Origin: Bacteroidota bacterium
GTDB lineage: Bacteria > Bacteroidota > Bacteroidia > Flavobacteriales > Weeksellaceae
DNA length: 64,000 bases
Assembly (NCBI GenBank): GCA_023461035.1
Contig: JAEWOD010000015.1
Coordinates: 1-64,000, forward strand
Reading direction: 5' to 3'
In this document: piece by piece, positions 25,820-33,173 of the stretch
How positions within the stretch are numbered: position 1 is the first letter of the stretch
Layout: each line of letters begins with the position of its first letter
Notes under the pieces: model-generated
Database searches by the model: none
What the model was told of the DNA's origin: nothing
Seen by the model: the letters and a program-made list of their open reading frames with translations, nothing else
Translations under genes and position numbers: made by a program

Positions 25820-27451
25820 ATGATAACAGTAAATGATGTAGCAGTTCAATTTGGAGCTACAACTCTATTCAGCGGTATAAGTTTTGTCATCAATGAAAAC
25901 GATAAAATAGCCCTCATGGGAAAAAATGGTGCAGGAAAATCCACCCTGCTCAAAATCGTTGCCGGCATGAACAAACCGAGTTCAGGAAACATTTCTGCTC
26001 CAAAAGAAGCGGTTATCGCCTACTTACCCCAACATTTATTGACTGAAGATAATTGCAGCGTTCGGGAAGAAGCGTCCAAAGCTTTTCAGGAATATTTGTC
26101 CATGAAACTTGAAATTGACGAAATCAACGAGCAATTGACCGTTCGCACCGATTATGAAAGCGACGAATATATGAATCTGATTGAACGGGTTTCAGAATTG
26201 AGCGAGAAATTTTATTCGATTGAAGAAGTCAATTACGATTCGGAGGTAGAAAAAGTGTTGAAAGGAATGGGCTTTTTACAAAGCGATCTGGACAGGCCGA
26301 CTTCGGAATTTTCGGGTGGATGGCGTATGCGCATCGAATTAGCCAAAATCCTGCTTCGCAAACCGGATTTGATTTTGCTCGATGAGCCGACCAATCATCT
26401 GGATATAGAATCTATCCAGTGGCTGGAAGATTTCCTGAAAAACCAGGCCAAAGCCGTGATGGTCATTTCACATGACCGAGCTTTTGTCGATAATATCACT
26501 AACCGAACCATCGAAGTAACCATGGGACGTATTTACGACTACAAGGCCAAATATTCGGATTATCTGGTTTTGCGTCAGGAACGACGTGAGCAACAGCAAA
26601 AGCATTACGAAGAGCAACAGAAAATGATTGCTGAAACCAGAGAATTCATCGAACGCTTCAAAGGAACTTATTCAAAAACTTTACAGGTTCAATCCCGCGT
26701 AAAAATGCTCGAAAAATTAGACATCATCCAAGTCGATGAAGTCGATACGTCCGCACTGAAATTAAAATTCCCACCGGCTCAGCGAACCGGTCAATATCCT
26801 GTTACCGTAACCGATCTATCAAAATCATATGATGGTTTTACGGTTTTCAAAAATGCAGATATGGTCATAGAACGCGGACAAAAAGTTGCTTTGGTCGGAA
26901 AAAACGGAGAAGGTAAATCCACGATGATCAAAGCCATCATGAACGAAATCGATTTTGATGGAAAATTAGAAATCGGGCACAATGCAAAAATCGGCTATTT
27001 TGCACAGAATCAGGCTTCTCTTCTGGATGAAGATTTAACCATTTTTGAAACCGTAGACCGGATTGCAGAAGGCGATGTCCGTACCCAGATCAAAAATATT
27101 TTGGGTGCTTTTATGTTCAAAGGTGATGACATAGACAAAAAAGTAAAAGTGCTTTCCGGTGGCGAAAAAACACGACTGGCGATGGTAAAATTATTGCTTG
27201 AACCTTACAATGTTTTGATTCTCGATGAGCCGACCAATCACCTCGACATGAAAACCAAAGACATCATCAAAGATGCATTGAAAGATTTTGAGGGAACCAT
27301 AATTCTTGTTTCGCATGACCGTGACTTTTTGGACGGATTAGCGGAAAAGGTTTTTGAGTTCGGGAACAAACGTGTGAGAGAACATTTTGAAGACATCAAA
27401 GGCTTTCTGGCTACCAAAAAAATGGAAAACCTTAAGGAAATTGAGTCTTAA
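25820..27451 (+). CDS. ABC-F family ATP-binding protein (YbiT-like)
   Basis: Soluble tandem ABC protein of 543 residues that acts at the ribosome, not in transport. Domain 1 has GKNGAGKS (36-43), signature FSGGWRMR and DEPTNHLD. The linker (about 245-300) is rich in Arg, Gln and Glu, as expected for the P-site tRNA interaction motif. Domain 2 has GKNGEGKS, signature LSGGEKTR and a second DEPTNHLD. No membrane segment. Length and linker fit the YbiT subgroup rather than Uup or antibiotic-resistance ABC-F. A monocistronic unit with its own promoter. Confidence 0.92.
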   Translation: MITVNDVAVQFGATTLFSGISFVINENDKIALMGKNGAGKSTLLKIVAGMNKPSSGNISAPKEAVIAYLPQHLLTEDNCSVREEASKAFQEYLSMKLEIDEINEQLTVRTDYESDEYMNLIERVSELSEKFYSIEEVNYDSEVEKVLKGMGFLQSDLDRPTSEFSGGWRMRIELAKILLRKPDLILLDEPTNHLDIESIQWLEDFLKNQAKAVMVISHDRAFVDNITNRTIEVTMGRIYDYKAKYSDYLVLRQERREQQQKHYEEQQKMIAETREFIERFKGTYSKTLQVQSRVKMLEKLDIIQVDEVDTSALKLKFPPAQRTGQYPVTVTDLSKSYDGFTVFKNADMVIERGQKVALVGKNGEGKSTMIKAIMNEIDFDGKLEIGHNAKIGYFAQNQASLLDEDLTIFETVDRIAEGDVRTQIKNILGAFMFKGDDIDKKVKVLSGGEKTRLAMVKLLLEPYNVLILDEPTNHLDMKTKDIIKDALKDFEGTIILVSHDRDFLDGLAEKVFEFGNKRVREHFEDIKGFLATKKMENLKEIES

Positions 27452-27532
27452 AGTTGATGAGTGCTGGAAGTTGGAAGAAAAATGTTTCTTTAGATTTTTG
27501 AGTTTTTAAACTTTGAATTTTTGAATTAATAA

Positions 27533-27705
27533 ATAGCCCGGATGGAAGTGGATATCCTTTTTCCGGAGGCGACTGTTTTTTTCCGGAAAAAAGAGTGGTC
27601 CCGATGGTTCGGGAGAAATGAAACTCCTTTTTTCCGGCTGAAAAAACGGAGAAAACGGAAAAAGATAGGAACGGACAGCCGGAATGGCTCCAAAAAACAA
27701 AATGG
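27533..27705 (+). ncRNA. candidate structured RNA (Flavo-1-like)
   Basis: This 324-bp gap between the ABC-F and tatA genes holds a GC-rich, self-complementary block that starts AGCCCGGATGGAAGTGGATA and ends GGACAGCCGGAATGGCTCC. Inner pairing is seen between CCTTTTTCCG (near 27557) and CGGAAAAAGATAGG (near 27657), between TTTTTTTCCGG and CCGGAAAAAAGA (around 27579-27596), and in CCCGATGGTTCGGG (27600-27613). Blocks of this wording recur between genes in flavobacteria. I think it belongs to the Flavo-1 RNA motif, from memory only. Plus strand chosen from the GCCCGGATGG start. Confidence 0.5.
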
Positions 27706-27762
27706 ATTTGTTAAATACGGAGGGAGTGATTGCATTTTTAGGGATTTTAATTTTTAGTTGGT

Positions 27763-27770
27763 TATATTTG
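27763..27770 (+). promoter_or_regulatory. -7 element just in front of the tatA start codon
   Basis: TATATTTG ends 4 nt before the tatA ATG (27775), which suggests a leaderless or nearly leaderless transcript. Confidence 0.5.
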
Positions 27771-27774
27771 TCAG

Positions 27775-28107
27775 ATGAATTTTTCGGTGATTTTGCCTGC
27801 TTTTATCAGTTTTGAGGAATTGACGGTCATTTTGATTTTGTCGGTTCTGATTTTCGGCCCTAAAAAGATTCCGGAAGTGGCGAGAGGGCTTGGAGAGGGG
27901 CTTCGTGCGATGAAAAAAGCGACGGACGACATCAAACAGGAGTTGATGAAACCTGTGGACGACATCAATCCGTTAAAGGATATTCAGGATACGATTCAGA
28001 AATCAAAAGATGAGCTGACGCAGTCTGTCACCGATTCTATACCCGATCCAAAAAAAGAAATTGAAGAAACGCTGGACGATGTAGTGGGTCCTGTAAAACG
28101 TAAATAG
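27775..28107 (+). CDS. tatA: twin-arginine translocase subunit TatA
   Basis: Small Sec-independent translocase subunit of 110 residues. One membrane helix (FEELTVILILSVLIFG), the FGPKKIPEVARGLGEGLR hinge and amphipathic helix, then a long charged tail. TatA and TatB are hard to tell apart here; the FGPKK hinge and length fit TatA. No tatC is adjacent. It overlaps the PAP2 gene by one base (TAGTG), so the two are coupled. Confidence 0.88.
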   Translation: MNFSVILPAFISFEELTVILILSVLIFGPKKIPEVARGLGEGLRAMKKATDDIKQELMKPVDDINPLKDIQDTIQKSKDELTQSVTDSIPDPKKEIEETLDDVVGPVKRK

Positions 28108-28694
28108 TGGACGAAATCATTCAGTTAGATAAAGAATTATTTTTGTACTTGAATACTCTTGGGACGACTACTTGGGACAGATTTTGGGTTTTTATGTCGG
28201 AGCGTTCCTATTGGATTCCTTTTTATTTGCTGCTGCTCTATTTGTTGATTCGGAACTTTGGTTGGAGGAAAACGGGTTTGGTGCTGGGATTGACGTTATT
28301 GATGGTTTTATTTACCGACCAAATCACCAATCTTTTAAAAGACGGGGTTCAACGTCCTCGTCCTTGTTTCACGCCTGAATTTGAGGGTGTCATGAGAGGT
28401 GTGGGTTGTGAACGCAGAGGAAGATTTGGGTTTACTTCGGCGCATGCGTCCAATCATTTTGCGATTGCATTGTTCCTTGGATTGGTATTCCGAAACAGAT
28501 ATAAATGGATGCTTCTTTTTCTTTTAATCTGGGCGGCTTTGATTTCTTACAGCCGGATTTATCTGGGTGTTCATTTTCCGCTGGATGTTATAGTGGGTGG
28601 CGCGATGGGAATCGCTTTGGGATTTGGTTTTTACCGGCTTTTTATTTACCTGACTCGTCGCTACCCCAATCATTTTGAAAAAGCAAATTCCTGA
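28107..28694 (+). CDS. PAP2 family membrane phosphatase
   Basis: Membrane phosphatase of 195 residues, likely acting on undecaprenyl-diphosphate or phosphatidylglycerol-phosphate at the periplasmic face. The three motifs are KDGVQRPRP (C1; K-x6-RP), SAHASNH (C2; a version of PSGH) and SRIYLGVHFPLDVIVG (C3; SR-x5-H-x3-D). Five or six membrane helices surround them. It starts with GTG overlapping the tatA stop. The substrate cannot be told from the sequence. Confidence 0.9.
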   Translation: MDEIIQLDKELFLYLNTLGTTTWDRFWVFMSERSYWIPFYLLLLYLLIRNFGWRKTGLVLGLTLLMVLFTDQITNLLKDGVQRPRPCFTPEFEGVMRGVGCERRGRFGFTSAHASNHFAIALFLGLVFRNRYKWMLLFLLIWAALISYSRIYLGVHFPLDVIVGGAMGIALGFGFYRLFIYLTRRYPNHFEKANS

Positions 28695-28695
28695 T

Positions 28696-29019
28696 TTACT
28701 TCTTTTTCTTTAGCCGTTTTTTCAGGATTTTCAGTACATCCAACAATTTAAATCCTCTTGCGTGTAAAGACATGAGGTAATAAAAAAATACATCGGCTGC
28801 TTCTTCCAGAAAGTTTTCGTCGCTTCCCTGCTCGGAAGCAATTACCATTTCGACTGACTCCTCGCCCATTTTTTTGGCAATTTGGGAAGTTCCTCGCTGA
28901 TAATATCTTTTGATTTTGTTTTCAGGAGCATCAGGACGCTTCCCGTTTTCTATTTTTTCCTCTAACTTTTTCAAGAAAGGGAAATCTTTTACACATTCAG
29001 GGTTTTTAGGTGTTTCCAT
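28696..29019 (-). CDS. phosphoribosyl-ATP diphosphatase-like protein (HisE family), stand-alone
   Basis: All-alpha NTP pyrophosphatase of 107 residues. KKMGEESVEMVIASEQGSDENFLEEAADVFFYYLMSL has the HisE/MazG metal-binding pattern EExxE...ExxD. It carries a 20-residue N-terminal extension and a lysine-rich end (KKRLKKKK). HisE is usually fused to HisI or sits in the his operon in this phylum; here it is alone, convergent with the PAP2 gene (1 bp between stops). It may be a true HisE or a diverged nucleotide-cleaning enzyme. Confidence 0.8.
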   Translation of the reverse strand: METPKNPECVKDFPFLKKLEEKIENGKRPDAPENKIKRYYQRGTSQIAKKMGEESVEMVIASEQGSDENFLEEAADVFFYYLMSLHARGFKLLDVLKILKKRLKKKK

Positions 29020-29098
29020 CTATTGTTTCTGAATCGTAAAATTATCAAAAAAATTGATTGAAAAAACAGTATTTTAATTCCTTATTCTAAGAAACTGT

Positions 29099-30145
29099 TT
29101 AAATTTCTTCTCGAATTCTTCTGTCACTTCGTTTTTTGTGTATTAAAACCCTTTCGTTTGAGGAAGTATCCATTTTTTCTTTAGATTCCCAACCAAATAT
29201 TTTAAACGAATATTCGTGTTTGTCCAACAGATAATCATAAGGCCCTTTTGGCGAAATCAACTTCACCAAAACCGGCGCCATTTCAAGTGCTATAAAGACA
29301 CCCATGATAAATAATGAGGCGATGCCAAGTATCTTATTGGTTTTGGTCAATTCTTCCAAAGCCTGCATCCGCGCAGCAAATCCTGTATAACCTTCCTCCG
29401 TCGGTTTGGCGGCATCCAACTCTTTTTGTTTGTTCTGGCTCAATAAATCAATTTCTTTATCCAATTCACTGAGTCGCGGCTGCATCTGAGCCATATAGGC
29501 ATCCAGTTCTTCTTTCTTTGATTTTTTTAATTCCTCTTTCCGTTTGGCATTTGGGCCATAACCCACTTTTCCGGTGGTGGTTTCCGTGGCAGTTCCTACG
29601 ACTTCTTTTTCCAATTCGGCGGAAGCCAAATTGTATTCTTCACGAAGCGAATTAATCCTTGTATAAATTTCATTTCGTTCGTTTGAAAAGTTTCCTGTCA
29701 ATTGGGTATAACGAATATTAACCGAATCCTGCAAAGCAGTTTTATTCCGATTGATGATGACGTTCAATTGTTTATCTATTTCCTTTTCAAATATTCTCAA
29801 TTCCAATGGCTTGGCAATTACAATTCCAAGTAAAGCGGCCAAAACTATTCTTGGCGTAGCCGTGAAAAATTGTCGAAAAAAATTCCCCGATTTCCGCATG
29901 GAAGCCACAATAAAACGGTCGAGATTAAAAATCATCAGCCCCCAAAGCAAACCAAATCCTATCGCCGCCCAATAGTTATCAAAAACCGAATACAAAGCAT
30001 ACCCGGAAGACAGCGCCGCCAGAATGGCCGTAAACAAAATCACACCGCCTATTCCGGTATGTTTATTAATTTCAGTAGGAGATTTTTCAAGTAGTTTGAT
30101 ATTGCTTCCCGAGCAAACCAATAAAAATTTTTCAAACCAATTCAT
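29099..30145 (-). CDS. DUF4407 domain membrane protein
   Basis: Inner-membrane protein of 348 residues from the chosen ATG 30145 (MNWFEKFLLVCSGSNIKLLEKSP). The frame runs 15 codons further, but MNWFEKFL is the family's usual start. Two pairs of helices (about 30-75 and 95-120) precede a long coiled coil (130-255). A final helix (LGIASLFIMGVFIALEMAPVLVKL) lies before a short cytoplasmic tail. Function unknown. Its stop codon lies in AAACTGTTTAAAT, wording also found at the ends of the long palindromes elsewhere in the window. Confidence 0.85.
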   Translation of the reverse strand: MNWFEKFLLVCSGSNIKLLEKSPTEINKHTGIGGVILFTAILAALSSGYALYSVFDNYWAAIGFGLLWGLMIFNLDRFIVASMRKSGNFFRQFFTATPRIVLAALLGIVIAKPLELRIFEKEIDKQLNVIINRNKTALQDSVNIRYTQLTGNFSNERNEIYTRINSLREEYNLASAELEKEVVGTATETTTGKVGYGPNAKRKEELKKSKKEELDAYMAQMQPRLSELDKEIDLLSQNKQKELDAAKPTEEGYTGFAARMQALEELTKTNKILGIASLFIMGVFIALEMAPVLVKLISPKGPYDYLLDKHEYSFKIFGWESKEKMDTSSNERVLIHKKRSDRRIREEI

Positions 30146-30225
30146 AAAAAGGTACTTTGTTTTACAAGTTAGCATAAAATATCGTGCCAAAATATTAGAA
30201 TTACGTTAATTATTTTATACCAACC

Positions 30226-30308
30226 GATGTCGCGGATTTAGCTTCGCTCAGTTTTCCGCCACAGCGGATCGGATGCAACCCGATGGCACGGATTTTTAAT
30301 CCGTGCCA
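30226..30308. repeat. REP-like hairpins upstream of the RAYT relic
   Basis: A perfect stem TGGCACGGATT-TTT-AATCCGTGCCA (30284-30308) follows an inverted copy of the core CCGATGTCGCGGATTT (30226-30241). The same core appears in the opposite direction at 30526-30552 and 31236-31264. Confidence 0.7.
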
Positions 30309-30317
30309 AGCTAAACC

Positions 30318-30470
30318 CTATGGATAAAAGAAAAAATTAAGTATATCCATCAAAATTCCGTGAAAGAAAAGATAGTAACAGAGCCTGAAAATTACTATTT
30401 TAGCAGTGCAAGAAATTATGCTGATTTGGACAGTGCGCTGGATATTGAAGTGGTTTTTATGGGGTGGGAC
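30318..30470 (+). pseudogene. relic of a REP-associated tyrosine transposase (RAYT), C-terminal part
   Basis: The frame reads YIHQNSVKEKI from about 30342, then PENYYFSSARNYADLD and LDIEVVFMGW. The YIHxNPV...PExYxFSSARNY wording is the C-terminal signature of Y1 (IS200-like) REP-associated transposases of Bacteroidota. The upstream part with the HUH motif and catalytic Tyr is missing: the frame is closed by a stop about 27 bp before the relic, right at the REP hairpin. The 387-bp gap between 30190 and 30577 holds only this relic and the REP repeats. Confidence 0.75.
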
Positions 30471-30525
30471 AATCCAGGATTTGATAGAGTAGTAATGTTT
30501 ATAGTGTTTCAAAAGATAGTAATAG

Positions 30526-30552
30526 TCACGGATTGCAAATCCGCGAGATCGG
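30526..30552. repeat. REP-like hairpin downstream of the RAYT relic
   Basis: TCACGGATTGCAAATCCGCG with CGGATT-GCA-AATCCG (30529-30543) as the stem, followed by AGATCGGGG. Nearly identical to 31236-31264. Confidence 0.7.
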
Positions 30553-30576
30553 GGATAAATTTTCAAATATCGTTGT

Positions 30577-31185
30577 ATGAAACCTAAAATCATTCTTTAT
30601 GTTACCCTAATGGGGAATATTATTTTATCAACTTTATCTTGCACGATTTTACAGAAAAATAAAGGGCATGATAGTGTTTATGATTATCTTGTAATTAAAG
30701 AAATTTATCAAAAAGGTTGGATTGATAAAGAAAGAAAAATTTTTATGATTACATTAAAAAATAATCAAATATTAGATGTTTATTTGAATGGATTAGAAGA
30801 TAACTATATTCCTTGTCTCCATTCAGGAACATTATATAAAACTGATAGTCTACAGGAAAAAATTCATCTAGAGACTGTAAAATTTTCAGATGTTTCTTAT
30901 TTCTCAGAAACTAACCTACCATTTCCTAAAAAATACAAATATGAATTTAAAGATGAGGATACCGTTTTTAAGGTATATAAAGTTAAAATTATAGGGTGTG
31001 TCAAAGATTGGGAAACAATAGGAATAAAGTCCAAAAATCCTCTCGATCATGTTTTATTGCCGATTAAAATGGAATCAATAGTAATGTCGAGAGCGGAGAA
31101 GAAATATGTTAAAAGGAAAATTGCTACATCTCATGAGCAGAACGAAACAAAAGTTGAGAAAAAAAACGACAATGATGCCCAATGA
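30577..31185 (+). CDS. orphan putative lipoprotein, AT-rich
   Basis: A 202-residue protein with a signal ending in LSTLSC (Cys about residue 22), so probably a lipoprotein. The remainder is rich in Lys, Ile, Asp and Glu with short strands; the last 30 residues are highly charged (KRKIATSHEQNETKVEKKND). I recognise no family. Codon use is clearly more AT-rich than in the housekeeping genes around it, and REP-like hairpins flank it, which points to horizontally gained DNA. Confidence 0.6.
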   Translation: MKPKIILYVTLMGNIILSTLSCTILQKNKGHDSVYDYLVIKEIYQKGWIDKERKIFMITLKNNQILDVYLNGLEDNYIPCLHSGTLYKTDSLQEKIHLETVKFSDVSYFSETNLPFPKKYKYEFKDEDTVFKVYKVKIIGCVKDWETIGIKSKNPLDHVLLPIKMESIVMSRAEKKYVKRKIATSHEQNETKVEKKNDNDAQ

Positions 31186-31235
31186 CAGCATAAAAACGAT
31201 AGACTACTTAGATGGATTCCGACATCGGGGAACAG

Positions 31236-31264
31236 TCACGGATTGTAAATCCGCGACATCGGGG
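31236..31264. repeat. REP-like hairpin between the two orphan lipoprotein genes
   Basis: CGGATT-GTA-AATCCG (31239-31253) followed by CGACATCGGGG; the direct copy GACATCGGGG also stands just before it at 31221-31230. Same family as 30526-30552. Confidence 0.7.
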
Positions 31265-31334
31265 TGAAGAGAAAAGATTCTGTAAAAACAATGGATTCTA
31301 TTAAAAGAAAAAATGACAGTATTAAAAAATTGCC

Positions 31335-32111
31335 ATGGCCAGAATAAACCACATATTCATTTTTGGAATCCTCTTGTATATTGCATCTTGTGGAAAGAAT
31401 AGAACGGACGAAGTGAAATTTTCCTCTGGACAAATTCAATATAAATATTATTATACAAATAACCAATTAGATTCAGTGTATGAATATTGGGAGGGTCCCC
31501 ATAATATAAAAAGGATCACCCGAATTTTATCCGATTCAACACAATTCATTACTGTTTTTGATAAAAATGGAAAGAAGAAATCAGAAGGAGAAACATTATT
31601 GAAAAATGGCAAGTATTATGAAAATGGATGGTGGAAGGAGTATAATGAGGGTAAGTCCTCAAAAATAGAATACTTAATTATTGGAGATTCGTCATTAATT
31701 AACCAAAACATTAATTACCTTGATAATAATGATATTGATATAAATAATTCTCTATATTATGATATTAACCTTTCTGATACTGTAATTTATAATACTGATT
31801 ATCAGTTTGATGTTCGGTTAATATCCAAAATTGGGGAAAAGGATCTTTTTATTTCTAAACTTAAATTATCTGATAATATTAATTCAAACTTCACTAATCT
31901 TAAAGAAGCCGAGACTAATTTCAACATAAATGAAGTTAAAACAAATCATTGGAGAGTTAAACACAAATTTACCAAAAGAGGAAAAAATATTTTGAGAGGA
32001 GGAATTTATGTCAAATTAGTGTGGGTTGAAGATATTAATGTTGATTCAATTAGATTCCACGAGTTTGAAAAGATTTTATATATAAAAAGACTTATTATTG
32101 TGGCTCGGTAA
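31335..32111 (+). CDS. orphan putative lipoprotein, AT-rich
   Basis: A 258-residue protein with a signal peptide and lipobox-like end (IFGILLYIASC, Cys 19). The first half (IQYKYYYTNNQLDSVYEYW ... FDKNGKKKSEGETLLKNGKYYENGWWKEY) has the rhythm of MORN-like/toxin-antitoxin YwqK-type antitoxin repeats seen in many Bacteroidota lipoproteins. The second half is a beta-rich region without a known motif. Very AT-rich codon use. It lies between REP hairpins and an IS1-type transposase. Function unknown. Confidence 0.6.
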   Translation: MARINHIFIFGILLYIASCGKNRTDEVKFSSGQIQYKYYYTNNQLDSVYEYWEGPHNIKRITRILSDSTQFITVFDKNGKKKSEGETLLKNGKYYENGWWKEYNEGKSSKIEYLIIGDSSLINQNINYLDNNDIDINNSLYYDINLSDTVIYNTDYQFDVRLISKIGEKDLFISKLKLSDNINSNFTNLKEAETNFNINEVKTNHWRVKHKFTKRGKNILRGGIYVKLVWVEDINVDSIRFHEFEKILYIKRLIIVAR

Positions 32112-32227
32112 TGTTTCACAATTAGGGTAGTGGGTAATGGGTAGTGTTCCACATTGGGACATTTGTCAAAAATAAAAACATAAGGAACTCATTTTCAGCA
32201 TATTTTAGAAAATGTTTTAGATATTTA

Positions 32228-32250
32228 AAGCCAACCTTCGGGTTGGTTTT
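32228..32250 (+). terminator. terminator with UUCG loop
   Basis: AAGCCAACC-TTCG-GGTTGGTTTT, a stable tetraloop hairpin with a T-run, between the second orphan lipoprotein gene and the transposase gene. Confidence 0.75.
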
Positions 32251-32316
32251 GTCATTTATAATTGCTTAAATCGCTTTAAAATCGTTATTATCGAATCTAA
32301 CGTATCAGATTGGGAC

Positions 32317-32985
32317 ATGGAAAAATTGAGATGTAAATATTGTGAAAACATTTGTGTAAAAAATGGATTTCATGCAAATGGTAAACAACGTTTTAAATGT
32401 AAATGTTGTGGAAAAAGGCAATTAGTAAGTTACAAATACAATGCTTACAATCAGGGAATTGACTGTGATATTATTTCCTTAACCAAAGAAGGGCTTGGCA
32501 TTAGAAGTCTATCCAGACATTTAAAAATCTCTACAACGACAGTCATCAGAAGAATATTGGAAATAGCACATACCATTAAGAAACCCATTATTTCAATGGC
32601 AAAGAAATATGAAGTGGATGAAATCTGTACTTTTATAGAACGGAAATCAAGACAAATGTGGATTTGTTATGCAATCGAAAGGATTACAAAACAAGTCGTA
32701 GATTTCAGGATAGGTTCTCGGTCAAACAAAACACTTAACGGAGTGGTTCAAACATTGATTTTATCAGAAGCCAAACAAATCTACACAGATGGTCTTAAGA
32801 ATTATAAAACTTTAATTCCTAAACATATTCATAAAACAATCCGGTTTGGTACAAATCACATTGAGCGTATGAATTTAAACCTGAGAACTCATTTGAAAAG
32901 ATTGAACCGCAGGACTATTGACTTTTCCAAAAGTTTAATGATGCTTTCAGCTGTTTGGAAAATATATTTTGGGGTGAGAAATTGA
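32317..32985 (+). CDS. IS1 family transposase
   Basis: A single-frame, 222-residue IS1-type transposase (InsA and InsB parts fused, no frameshift). It has an N-terminal zinc ribbon (C6, C9, C28, C31), an HTH (GLGIRSLSRHLKISTTTVIRRIL, 59-81), and a DDE core with D101 (VDEICTF), D158 (YTDGLKNY) and E183 (NHIERMN). All key residues are present, so the enzyme may be active. I could not find a right inverted repeat matching the probable left end (GGTAGTGTTCCACATTGGGA at 32140-32159), so the element may be cut on the right. Confidence 0.88.
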   Translation: MEKLRCKYCENICVKNGFHANGKQRFKCKCCGKRQLVSYKYNAYNQGIDCDIISLTKEGLGIRSLSRHLKISTTTVIRRILEIAHTIKKPIISMAKKYEVDEICTFIERKSRQMWICYAIERITKQVVDFRIGSRSNKTLNGVVQTLILSEAKQIYTDGLKNYKTLIPKHIHKTIRFGTNHIERMNLNLRTHLKRLNRRTIDFSKSLMMLSAVWKIYFGVRN

Positions 32986-33141
32986 GCATCTATTAGCTAC
33001 TCACGCTCCCGATATTTAAGGATTATCGTGTACTTAAAAAATAAAAGACCTCTATAGGTTTTCCACGATTTCGTAAAAACTTAAAAATCCCAATTTTAAT
33101 AATTTGATAGTATAAATTTTTAAAAGGATTTTCATTTTCCT

Positions 33142-33149
33142 TACATTTG
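33142..33149 (+). promoter_or_regulatory. -7 element of the eno promoter
   Basis: TACATTTG, 24 nt before the eno ATG at 33174, fits TAnnTTTG. Confidence 0.6.
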
Positions 33150-33173
33150 GACAACAAAAAAAATTCTTTTAAA

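Noticed and set aside
27542..27757. 71-residue frame on the plus strand, and opposite frames, in the ABC-F/tatA gap
   Set aside because: Low-complexity Arg/Lys-rich translation over the GC-rich hairpin block; better explained as structured RNA.
29064..29104. AAGAAACTGTTTAAAT at the DUF4407 stop as another copy of the long palindrome
   Set aside because: Only one end is present. It pairs with AAAACAGT at 29063-29070 to form a short terminator-like hairpin with a T-run on the minus strand, which explains it without a mobile element.
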